Of a stretch of DNA of 5,207 nt, positions 1-5,207 are shown piece after piece (position 1 is the stretch's first letter; each line of letters opens with the position of its first letter). The stretch covers positions 9,415 through 14,621 of the forward strand of contig PABS01000118.1 of assembly GCA_002699325.1 (NCBI GenBank), read 5' to 3'. Made by a program: the position numbers and the translations under genes. Under the pieces are notes generated by a model that worked only from the letters and a program-made list of their open reading frames with translations, had not been told where the DNA came from and ran no database searches. The DNA comes from Ponticaulis sp. Lineage in GTDB: Bacteria; Pseudomonadota; Alphaproteobacteria; Caulobacterales; Hyphomonadaceae.

Positions 1-1205
1 ATCAGGCGACCAATGTCTGAGCCGCGTCGTGTGTCTTCCAGCACATAGATGGCGCCGTCAGGTCCTTCTTCGACTTCGCGGATACGTTTATCCCATTCAT
101 AACGTGCCGCTTCAGAGCCTACGAGTTCCATCTCTTCAGATTCGCCAGCTGCTCCGTTATTATCGACCGGCGCTTCGCTGATCTCGACACGGATCAGTGC
201 CTGGGATGAAAGGCCGCCAATAAAGGCGTTGCCTTTCCAGTCTTCAAACATGTCGCCTTTATAAATGATCAGGCCGGCGGGGCTGATTGCGGGCACCCAT
301 GAAATCGCCGGATTTTCATAGGCAGGGTTCGTATCGTGATCCGGAATTTCTTCACCGCTATAGTGCACGCCGTCCGACACTTCAGGATAGCCATAGTTTT
401 CGCCCTTCACGATGAAGTTCAGCTCATCACCGCCACGTGGGCCCATCTCATGGGTCCAGAGATTGCCTTCAGCGTCAAAGTCGATGCCAAGCAAGTTTCT
501 GTGGCCAAGAGACCAGATCTGATCCGCCACGCCGCCATTGCCGTAGAATGGGTTGCTTTCCACCGGCTCACCATCCAGCGTGAGACGGACAATTTTGCCA
601 AGATTCATGTCCATATTCTGAGCGGGCGTAAATTTCTGCCGCTCGCCGGAGGTGATGAACAGATAGCCATCCGGAGAGACTGCCAGCCTGTGGGAGTAGT
701 GGCCGTTGCCGGTGACCTTTGGGGACTGACGCCAGATCACTTCGCGATCAGACAGCTCACCGCCATCTTCAGTCAGTGTCAGCGTCGCTTTTTCAACCGC
801 AGCGCCAGACAGCTCATCATCTTCCTCGTCGCGCTCGACATAGGAGATATAGACCGTTCCGGTCTCATCAAAATTCTGGCCGAGGACGATGTCGCCAAGC
901 CCGCCCTGACCACGAGGATCAACGGCTGGAACATTGGTGATCTGTCCGGCCTTGGAGCCGTCTTTATTCAGTAGCCAGAGCTCACCAGTTTTTTCAGTAA
1001 CCAGCGCACGATCATCCGGCAGGAAGGTCATGGCCCAAGGCGCGCCGAATTCTTCCAGCACGGTGCCCGTGAGCATGGTGCCGTCACTCCCTTCGATGGA
1101 GAGCGTTTCCATCGCGCCTTCATTATGATTTTCGGCACAGGCTGGCAGGGCCGTCGCCAGCGCGATGGCGGACAGGGCCGTCAGGGCGGAGTTGCGAGCA
1201 GTCAT
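1..1205 (-). CDS. PQQ-dependent sugar dehydrogenase family lipoprotein (glucose/sorbosone dehydrogenase fold), C-terminus outside window
   Basis: The reading frame is open from ATG at 1205 to the window edge: 401 codons with no stop, so the last residues are missing. An AAAGGA-type ribosome binding site (GGAAAGGAAA, minus strand, 1219-1210) precedes the start. Residues 1-23 form a lipoprotein signal ending in LPAC (Cys23), which predicts a membrane-anchored protein. The family's beta-propeller motifs appear in order: GQGGLGD (residues 99-105), GNGHYSHRLAVSPDG (166-180, with the likely catalytic His169), SLGHRN (232-237) and THEMGPRGGDELN (251-263), then ENYGYP (269-274) and a closing blade motif VEEGPDGAIYVLED (378-391). 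By family knowledge such enzymes oxidise sugars or other alcohols in the periplasm using PQQ and calcium. The substrate cannot be read from the sequence; YliI-like aldose dehydrogenases are the nearest type I recall. An acidic stretch at about 346-360 looks like a surface loop. The gene is divergent from the FadL-like gene. Confidence 0.9.
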   Translation of the reverse strand, partial: MTARNSALTALSAIALATALPACAENHNEGAMETLSIEGSDGTMLTGTVLEEFGAPWAMTFLPDDRALVTEKTGELWLLNKDGSKAGQITNVPAVDPRGQGGLGDIVLGQNFDETGTVYISYVERDEEDDELSGAAVEKATLTLTEDGGELSDREVIWRQSPKVTGNGHYSHRLAVSPDGYLFITSGERQKFTPAQNMDMNLGKIVRLTLDGEPVESNPFYGNGGVADQIWSLGHRNLLGIDFDAEGNLWTHEMGPRGGDELNFIVKGENYGYPEVSDGVHYSGEEIPDHDTNPAYENPAISWVPAISPAGLIIYKGDMFEDWKGNAFIGGLSSQALIRVEISEAPVDNNGAAGESEEMELVGSEAARYEWDKRIREVEEGPDGAIYVLEDTRRGSDIGRL

Positions 1206-1417
1206 GATCTTTCCTTTCCAGGGAGGGTGAACATCGATTTCTGTTAATATGTGTACGCTATCGGCGCCCAACCGGTTCCTGCGTTTCCTCGGATTCTGGC
1301 TGTGCGGAGCGTTCGTTACCGTGAAGTATTTGCAGTATTAATGCGGAACATGACTTCGAAAGCTGCGTTTTAATCGCCCAAACACTCTGTTTCTGACTGA
1401 TTTCGAGGAAATGCCCC
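1206..1417. promoter_or_regulatory. Divergent intergenic region carrying promoters for the dehydrogenase and the FadL-like gene
   Basis: These 212 bases separate two divergent genes and contain no credible gene, so both promoters should lie here. For the minus-strand gene the best pair is TTGGGC (1271-1266) and TATTAA (1249-1244) with a 16-base spacer; both boxes match the sigma-70 consensus only partly. For the plus-strand gene, TTTAAT (1369-1374) matches a -10 box at five of six positions, but no good -35 box sits 16-18 bases upstream. Short palindromes GGCGCC (1263-1268) and AACCGGTT (1270-1277) overlap the minus-strand -35 box and could bind a regulator, though short GC-rich palindromes are common by chance. 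The region call is secure from gene orientation; the individual boxes are weak. Confidence 0.5.
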
Positions 1418-2740
1418 ATGAAAAAATTACTCACTGGCGCAGGCGCTGCGGCGTTGCTCAGCCTTGTTCCGCTGGCGCATGCCGACAGCTTCGCGATCAA
1501 CGAATACTCCGCATCTGACCTGGGGCGCGCAAATGCGGGACGTGTTGTTCAGACGGAGGATGCTTCAGCGGCTTTCGGTAACCCGGCATTGATGACGGCC
1601 TTTGATCGACATCAGGCCAGCTTGAGCGTGAGCGGTATTTTCGGCGAGTCGAATTTTGAAGACCGGGGATCTCAGGATGTTCTCGGCGCGCCGCTCGGTG
1701 GCGATACAAGCGGGTTTCTGCAGGATGCAGCGGTGCCTGCAGCCCACGGAATCTTTGTGATCAATGATCGCTGGCGTGCAGGTCTGTCTGTGACGGCGCC
1801 ATTCGGCCTGGCGACGGAGTATGAGCCGGACTGGCCGGGGCGCTATCAGGCTATCGAATCTGATCTTCAGGCCATCAATATCAATCCAAGTCTCGCCTTT
1901 GCGGTGACGGATACCTTCTCGGTTGGCGCAGGTTTGAACGCACAATATGTGGATGCAAAGCTGACCAGCGCCATAGACTTTGGCAGCGTCTGCTTTGCCC
2001 GTCTTGGCCCTGCCAACTGCGCCGGCCTCGGACTGACACCACAGAGTGCTGATGGCCTGTCCAGCATTGAAGGCGATGACTGGAGCTATGGTTGGAATGC
2101 TGGCCTGACCTGGACGCCAGATCCGACAGTGCGTGTTGGCCTGCATTACCGCTCTAAGATGGAGCATGATCTTGAAGGCGATGCGGACTTCACCGTGCCG
2201 GCTCAGGCTCAGCCGCTGACCATGACGGGGGCTTTTGTGGATACCCCGGGGCGGGCCGGGCTGAACCTGCCCGGATCGACGGAGCTTGGTGTTTCCTGGC
2301 AGGCAACAGATCGGCTCACTATCTATGGCGACGCCATCTGGACAGAATGGTCCAACCTTGAAGAGCTGCGTGTGGATTTCGATAATCCGGTACAGCCCGA
2401 TGCGGTTGAGGAGCTGAACTATCAGGATGCGGGCCGCTACGCCATTGGCGCGGACTATCAGTTGAACGACGCCTTTGTCATTCGAGCAGGTTATGCGGCG
2501 GACGAGACGCCGGTGCAGGAAGATTTCCGAAGCGCGCGGATTCCAGACAATGACCGCCAGATATTTGCCCTCGGTGGCAGCTGGAATGCGACGGATGCCT
2601 GGACCGTGGACGCGGCCTATAACCGTGTCGAGATCGATGACACGAGCTTCGATCAGGTCGGCTCTTACGGAGAGCGGGTTCTAGGCGAATATACAGGCGG
2701 AGCTGACATTCTTTCAGTCGGTCTGTCGCGCAAATTCTGA
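1418..2740 (+). CDS. FadL/TodX-family outer membrane transport protein
   Basis: This complete 440-residue protein has the length and pattern of the FadL family, outer membrane beta-barrels that let long-chain fatty acids or aromatic hydrocarbons diffuse through a lateral opening. The start is fixed by GAGGAA at 1405-1410, seven bases before ATG, and by a signal peptide (KK, hydrophobic run, cleavage likely after AHA at residue 22). The mature N-terminus shows the family hallmarks: the F-x-x-N-E-x-S/x-LGRA pattern at 25-39 and the NPA hatch motif at 55-57 (GNPALM). FGLATEY (129-135) matches the FadL 'YGLATEF' region. Alternating strand patterns run through the rest, and the chain ends in Phe440 (LSRKF), the usual signal for insertion by the BAM complex. 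The only two cysteines, 192 and 201, lie in one predicted loop and could form a disulphide. Family assignment is strong; the substrate (fatty acid, alkane or aromatic) is not determined, so no symbol is given. Confidence 0.95.
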   Translation: MKKLLTGAGAAALLSLVPLAHADSFAINEYSASDLGRANAGRVVQTEDASAAFGNPALMTAFDRHQASLSVSGIFGESNFEDRGSQDVLGAPLGGDTSGFLQDAAVPAAHGIFVINDRWRAGLSVTAPFGLATEYEPDWPGRYQAIESDLQAININPSLAFAVTDTFSVGAGLNAQYVDAKLTSAIDFGSVCFARLGPANCAGLGLTPQSADGLSSIEGDDWSYGWNAGLTWTPDPTVRVGLHYRSKMEHDLEGDADFTVPAQAQPLTMTGAFVDTPGRAGLNLPGSTELGVSWQATDRLTIYGDAIWTEWSNLEELRVDFDNPVQPDAVEELNYQDAGRYAIGADYQLNDAFVIRAGYAADETPVQEDFRSARIPDNDRQIFALGGSWNATDAWTVDAAYNRVEIDDTSFDQVGSYGERVLGEYTGGADILSVGLSRKF

Positions 2741-2743
2741 GAC

Positions 2744-2772
2744 AAAAAGGGGCGCTGATTTCTCAGCGCCCC
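2744..2772 (-). terminator. Rho-independent terminator between convergent genes, T-tract for the minus-strand gene
   Basis: A perfect 10-bp stem (GGGGCGCTGA at 2749-2758, TCAGCGCCCC at 2763-2772) encloses four bases. Read on the minus strand the loop is GAAA, a stable GNRA tetraloop, and the stem is followed directly by TTTTT (2748-2744). This is the textbook layout for ending the serine hydrolase transcript 26 bases after its stop codon. On the plus strand the same hairpin lies 8 bases after the FadL-like stop, but the sequence that follows has no T-run, so termination in that direction would be weaker or depend on the hairpin alone. Confidence 0.9.
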
Positions 2773-2797
2773 GATCATATTCTGTGTGTTTCTGGCC

Positions 2798-4147
2798 TTA
2801 TTTCGAAGGATCGACCAGCGCATCATAGAGGCCGTCTATCGCCATTTCCCGAACTGGCGGTGTGCCCTCATAAGGGTTCGAGCCGTTATTGTTCTGGATG
2901 AATGCGACGAAGACGAGATCGGCTTCCGGATCGATCCAGAAGCTTGTGCCGAAGAAGCCGCCCCAGTAATAGGACTCATTGCTTTGTTTGGTTTGGGCGG
3001 CGTCTTTATCCATGACCACCGCGAAATCCATACCGAAGCCAACCCCCGGCATATCCGGACCGTAAAGGTCCACCGGAACGCCGTCATTCAGAACGTTCTC
3101 GCGCATTTTCGCCACTGTTTCAGGCTTGAGCAGGCGGGCGCCGTTATATTCTCCTTCGCCCTGAAGCATCTGAGTGAAGGTCCAGTAGTCGATTGCGGTT
3201 GAGAACAGGCCGCCAGACCCGGACAGGAATTCTGGGGGCTCAGTACCAGTGCGCACAGTGTCTGGCATCATGAACAGGGTGCCGTCATCGTCATAGTCAA
3301 ACACGCGGGTGAGGCGGTCCTGCTTGTCTTCTGGCACCCAGAAACCCGTATCATCCATGCCAAGCGGCTCGAAAATGCGGGTTTCAAAGAACTCGTCTAG
3401 CGACTGTCCTGACAGCTTCTCTACAATATAACCCTGAATATTCACGCTCGGACCGTAATCCCAGGCTGTGCCGGGCTGTGTTTCAAGCGGCAGTGCTGCC
3501 AACTTATCGATCATGCCCTGGAGGTCGCTGTCAGAAAGCCCTTCACCCGCATAGGTCGATGAAACACCAAAACCCGCCGAATGCGACATCAGCTGTGCCA
3601 TGGTCATCTCGGATGCCATGGGCTCTGTGCCCCCATCTTCTGTCTTCACCTGAAGATCAGCGAACTCCGGAATGTACTTGGAAACAGGATCATCCAGCTT
3701 CCACTTGCCTTCTTCCCAGAGCATCATCATGGCAACGCCGGTGATCGGCTTGGTCATGGAGGCAATGCGGAAAATCGTGTCCGGCTGCATCTCAGCCTGC
3801 GTGTCATAGTCGAGTACGCCGTGTGTGTTCAGCGTCGCGATCTGACCATGGCGAGAGGCAAGCCAGACAATGCCGGCGAGCTTTCCATCATCGACCAGCG
3901 CTTCAAGCTCTGAATCCAGCGCCTGCAGGCCTTCTGCGGAAAAGCCGACGGTTTCCGGATCGACGATTTCGATACCATCCACGGTGGCGGGCGTCATGGT
4001 TTCGCTCATTTCAGTGGCGTCAGATGTCGTCTCTTCCGCGGCTGGTGGTGCTTCAGCCATATCGGTTTCATCTTCTGCCGGTGCGCAGGCCGCAGTGAAT
4101 GTGAGAATAGCGGCGAGCGCCACACCTTTTGAAAGTGCTGATTTCAT
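2798..4147 (-). CDS. Serine hydrolase lipoprotein, beta-lactamase-related / family VIII esterase type
   Basis: This complete 449-residue protein belongs to the beta-lactamase (class C)-like fold, Pfam PF00144. The start at 4147 is chosen because GGGAGGA lies 9 bases upstream and because it opens a lipoprotein signal (residues 1-21, TAAC with Cys21). An in-frame TTG extension to 4228 would run through the promoter. Residues 22-57 are an acidic Ala/Glu/Thr linker, as in surface-tethered enzymes. The nucleophile motif is S130-M-T-K133 (RIASMTKP). The second motif is WDYGPS (229-234), giving the general-base candidate Tyr231 but without the Asn of the YxN found in true beta-lactamases. The third is Y-W395-G-G (394-397), followed by FFGTSFWIDPEAD, in place of KTG. 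The W-G-G form is typical of EstB-like carboxylesterases, so an ester or peptide-like substrate is more likely than antibiotic resistance. The gene is monocistronic, with its own promoter and terminator. Confidence 0.93.
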   Translation of the reverse strand: MKSALSKGVALAAILTFTAACAPAEDETDMAEAPPAAEETTSDATEMSETMTPATVDGIEIVDPETVGFSAEGLQALDSELEALVDDGKLAGIVWLASRHGQIATLNTHGVLDYDTQAEMQPDTIFRIASMTKPITGVAMMMLWEEGKWKLDDPVSKYIPEFADLQVKTEDGGTEPMASEMTMAQLMSHSAGFGVSSTYAGEGLSDSDLQGMIDKLAALPLETQPGTAWDYGPSVNIQGYIVEKLSGQSLDEFFETRIFEPLGMDDTGFWVPEDKQDRLTRVFDYDDDGTLFMMPDTVRTGTEPPEFLSGSGGLFSTAIDYWTFTQMLQGEGEYNGARLLKPETVAKMRENVLNDGVPVDLYGPDMPGVGFGMDFAVVMDKDAAQTKQSNESYYWGGFFGTSFWIDPEADLVFVAFIQNNNGSNPYEGTPPVREMAIDGLYDALVDPSK

Positions 4148-4156
4148 ATTCGATTT

Positions 4157-4163
4157 TCCTCCC
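4157..4163 (-). promoter_or_regulatory. Ribosome binding site that fixes the serine hydrolase start
   Basis: GGGAGGA on the minus strand is a near-perfect Shine-Dalgarno sequence, 9 bases before the ATG at 4147. It decides between that ATG and an in-frame TTG 81 bases further upstream, which has no comparable site and would add 27 residues ahead of the lipoprotein signal. Confidence 0.85.
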
Positions 4164-4164
4164 G

Positions 4165-4197
4165 TCGGCTTGTGCCGAGCCTTCCTTCTTATGAAGG
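4165..4197. promoter_or_regulatory. Two 14-bp palindromes in the leader of the serine hydrolase gene
   Basis: Two perfect 5-4-5 inverted repeats stand in tandem: TCGGC-TTGT-GCCGA (4165-4178) and CCTTC-TTAT-GAAGG (4184-4197). Their centres are 19 bases apart, close to two helical turns. They lie between the candidate -10 box and the ribosome binding site, overlapping the expected transcription start. They could be operator half-sites or small leader hairpins. The two sequences differ from each other, which argues against a single dimeric regulator binding both, and chance is possible. Confidence 0.3.
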
Positions 4198-4199
4198 CG

Positions 4200-4228
4200 A
4201 GTATGAGGAGGAGTGCGCCTGGCCGCAA
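4200..4228 (-). promoter_or_regulatory. Candidate sigma-70-type promoter of the serine hydrolase gene
   Basis: On the minus strand TTGCGG (4228-4223) and CATACT (4205-4200) are separated by 17 bases, the optimal spacing. They match the -35 and -10 consensus at three and four of six positions. Transcription would start near 4193 and give a leader of about 46 bases ending in the strong ribosome binding site. The match is moderate, but the position agrees with the start codon chosen for the gene. Confidence 0.35.
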
Positions 4229-4239
4229 GCGGGTTCGCG

Positions 4240-4842
4240 CTAGCGTTTTCGTGAGGGGATGCTTGTTCGTGCTTGTGCATCAGCTTGCTTCACTGCTGAA
4301 AGCGCTACGGAGAAGAGAAGCTCCGCTCCTTCCACATCATCATCCCAGAATTCAAGCATGTCGGTTTGTTCGGCCATCCAGCCACACATGGTGTTGCGGA
4401 TCCCATGCGCTGTGAGCGCGGCCTGAGTTGATCTGGTCATGATCTCTGGAACGCTCAGAAGAAAATGCCGTTCTCAGAGAAGATCTCAAGTTCCGGATAT
4501 GGCTGATCTAAGTCGACCACGCAGTCGTCGACAACAAGATGCATACCAAGACTGCTTGAGACAGCCATATCTGACAGGGCGCAGGCGAGACCACCGCCCT
4601 TCATGCCATGCGCAGCGTGGGTTTCGCCTTGTTTTATCAGAGATTGGATGGCGCACTTGATTCGCAGCGTATTGAGCAGCGTCAGGCGCAATCTGAGGAG
4701 CGCTGGATTGCAAGCCTAACCATTCTCGAGCGTAAAGAGAACCGGATAGGTCTGGGATGGTCTCGCCAACAAGGACCAAGACATCACCAGGCTGAGCGCT
4801 GGGAAGGGTCTCTGCGCCGGGAAAGGCAGGCGCGGGGTTGCG
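4240..4842 (-). pseudogene. purL: Frameshifted remnant of phosphoribosylformylglycinamidine synthase subunit II (C-terminal part)
   Basis: No single frame is open here, but three consecutive pieces on the minus strand read like the second half of PurL, the FGAM synthase of purine synthesis. Piece one (about 4842-4651) contains GDVLVLVGET and SGSLYAREWLG, matching the family's 'GD.ILLLGET..LGQSLYLRE..G'. An extra C at 4650 shifts the frame. Piece two (4649-4458) has SLIKQGETHAAHG, then GGGLACALSDMAVSSSLGM, matching 'LI..GLV.A.HDVSDGGLAVALAEMA..GG.G'. A missing base near 4458 returns to the first frame. Piece three (4458-4240) starts SVPEIMTRSTQAALTAHGI, like the PurL tail 'VP......ALLAAA.A.GV', and ends at TAG 4242-4240; its last 30 or so residues no longer match clearly. 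The conserved HDVSDGG has become HGMKGGG, losing both Asp residues, so the copy would be dead even without frameshifts. A functional purL is presumably elsewhere. Between 4843 and 4914 a different frame gives YPEPNDYGEVLLRL, which I cannot place with confidence. Confidence 0.72.
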
Positions 4843-4914
4843 ATGCGAGGAGCCATGAGGCGAAGCAACACTTCGCCATAGTCATTCGGTTCGGGATATT
4901 TCGAGATGTCGAGC

Positions 4915-4960
4915 GTCATTCTGGGTTCCGGGTCTTCGCTGTACTCAGCCCGGGATGACA
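4915..4960 (-). repeat. Intergenic palindromic repeat, copy A ('TGTCATCCCGG' type)
   Basis: Read on the minus strand from 4960, this begins TGTCATCCCGGGC, has AGCGAAGACCCGG in the middle and ends CCCAGAATGAC. Its ends are imperfect inverted repeats of each other (GTCAT...ATGAC), so it can fold. It shares the opening 11 bases, the central AGCGAA, a CCGG and a following CAGA with copy B. Elements with this opening are, from general knowledge, frequent between genes in several alphaproteobacteria. It ends just beyond the purL remnant. Confidence 0.7.
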
Positions 4961-4980
4961 GTGATGCTGTCTTGGAAATT

Positions 4981-5027
4981 TGTCATCCCGGAATTTGCTT
5001 GAGCGAAAATCCGGGCACAGACAAACG
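4981..5027 (+). repeat. Intergenic palindromic repeat, copy B (inverted relative to copy A)
   Basis: On the plus strand this begins TGTCATCCCGGAATTTGC, continues with GAGCGAAAATCCGGG and ends near CAGACAAACG. It aligns with copy A but in the opposite orientation, with 20 bases between them (4961-4980), so the two form a head-to-head pair. The internal CCCGGA(A)TTT...AAAATCCGGG arms can pair with each other to give a hairpin. Confidence 0.7.
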
Positions 5028-5042
5028 TACTGACTTGTGGGC

Positions 5043-5156
5043 TTGATCCCCCTCCAGCTCCCCCTTTTCAAGGGGGAGAGCGCGCCGAGCGTGAAGCGCC
5101 AGCCGTTCCACAACGCCTCCTCCCCTTGAAAAGGGGAGGATTGAGGTGGGGATCAA
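5043..5156. repeat. Composite 114-bp inverted-repeat element with two internal hairpins (REP-doublet/MITE-like)
   Basis: The element is bounded by perfect 9-bp inverted ends, TTGATCCCC (5043-5051) and GGGGATCAA (5148-5156). Inside each end lies a hairpin: CTCCCCCTT-TTC-AAGGGGGAG (5058-5078) and TCCTCCCCTT-GAA-AAGGGGAGGA (5118-5140). The loops TTC and GAA are complementary, and the left arm aligns with the reverse complement of the right arm over about 36 bases. It is therefore two inverted copies of one unit around a 39-base core (5079-5117). It encodes nothing. Such paired units resemble REP doublets mobilised by a RAYT transposase, or small non-autonomous elements; no transposase is present here. 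Confidence 0.8.
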
Positions 5157-5207
5157 ATTGTCGATCGCGCACGCTGAACCAGATCCCCGCAGACACGGAG
5201 ATGAGCG
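5157..5207. other. Unassigned tail of the window, possibly another purL scrap
   Basis: No gene can be supported in these 51 bases. On the minus strand one frame gives LISVSAG and another gives ACAIDNL just before the repeat. With one frameshift these loosely recall the PurL segment 'NLIAVGA..LAVTDNLNF', which lies upstream of the pieces found at 4240-4842. The match is short and needs a frameshift, so it is only a suggestion. The sequence beyond 5207 would settle it. Confidence 0.2.

Noticed and set aside
336..974. 212-codon plus-strand open frame
   Set aside because: It lies antisense to the well-supported dehydrogenase, has no recognisable domain and no ribosome binding site, and reads as a shadow of that gene.
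1565..2167. 200-codon minus-strand open frame
   Set aside because: It is fully antisense to the FadL-like gene, and its composition (Arg/His/Ala-rich, no motif) is that of a shadow frame.
2798..4147. Beta-lactam resistance gene
   Set aside because: The fold is beta-lactamase-like, but the YxN and KTG motifs are not those of class C enzymes and the protein carries a lipoprotein anchor, so a resistance call is not supported.
4148..4228. N-terminal extension of the serine hydrolase from a TTG at 4228
   Set aside because: The internal ATG at 4147 has a strong ribosome binding site and starts a proper lipoprotein signal; the extension overlaps the candidate promoter.
3870..4415. 181-codon plus-strand open frame reaching past the serine hydrolase start
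   Set aside because: It is antisense to the signal peptide and linker of the hydrolase. The Ser/Ala-rich sequence mirrors the acidic linker and shows no family match.
4240..4440. Separate small gene of 66 codons on the minus strand
   Set aside because: It lacks a convincing ribosome binding site and continues the PurL-like similarity in frame upstream of its ATG, so it is treated as part of the pseudogene.
4608..4958. 116-codon plus-strand open frame
   Set aside because: It is antisense to the purL remnant and runs into repeat copy A, with no recognisable motif or start signal.
4915..5156. CRISPR array
   Set aside because: The repeats are palindromic pairs in inverted orientation from two different families, not direct repeats with regular unique spacers.

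Overview
The window looks like chromosomal DNA of a Gram-negative alphaproteobacterium, probably a marine member of the Hyphomonadaceae or a related Caulobacterales lineage. This is an inference. It rests on moderately GC-rich coding sequence, acidic exported proteins, two lipoproteins plus an outer membrane barrel, and the style of the intergenic repeats ('TGTCATCCCGG...' and 'TTGATCCCC...CCTTTTCAAGG...'). No marker gene is present to prove the taxonomy.

Layout. (1) 1-1205, minus strand: a lipoprotein of the PQQ-dependent sugar (glucose/sorbosone) dehydrogenase family, cut at its C-terminus by the window edge. (2) 1206-1417: a divergent promoter region. (3) 1418-2740, plus strand: a complete FadL/TodX-type outer membrane transporter for hydrophobic compounds. 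(4) 2744-2772: a strong hairpin terminator between convergent genes, with its T-tract serving the minus-strand gene. (5) 2798-4147, minus strand: a complete lipoprotein serine hydrolase of the beta-lactamase/family VIII esterase fold. A clear ribosome binding site, a candidate promoter and two small palindromes lie just upstream. (6) About 4240-4842, minus strand: a frameshifted remnant of the C-terminal part of purL (phosphoribosylformylglycinamidine synthase subunit II). (7) 4915-5156: a nest of intergenic repeats made of an inverted pair of about 46-bp elements followed by a 114-bp composite inverted-repeat element with two internal hairpins. (8) 5157-5207: a short unassigned tail, possibly a further scrap of purL.

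The three intact or nearly intact genes all encode envelope proteins: two predicted membrane-anchored periplasmic or surface enzymes and one outer membrane channel. They are arranged divergently or convergently, so they do not form one operon. A shared role in taking up and processing external organic compounds is possible but is only inference from location.

I see no defence system, CRISPR array, transposase, tRNA, rRNA or other clear new system. The part most worth a second look is 4240-5207, where a decayed copy of a core purine gene lies next to a cluster of palindromic repeats.
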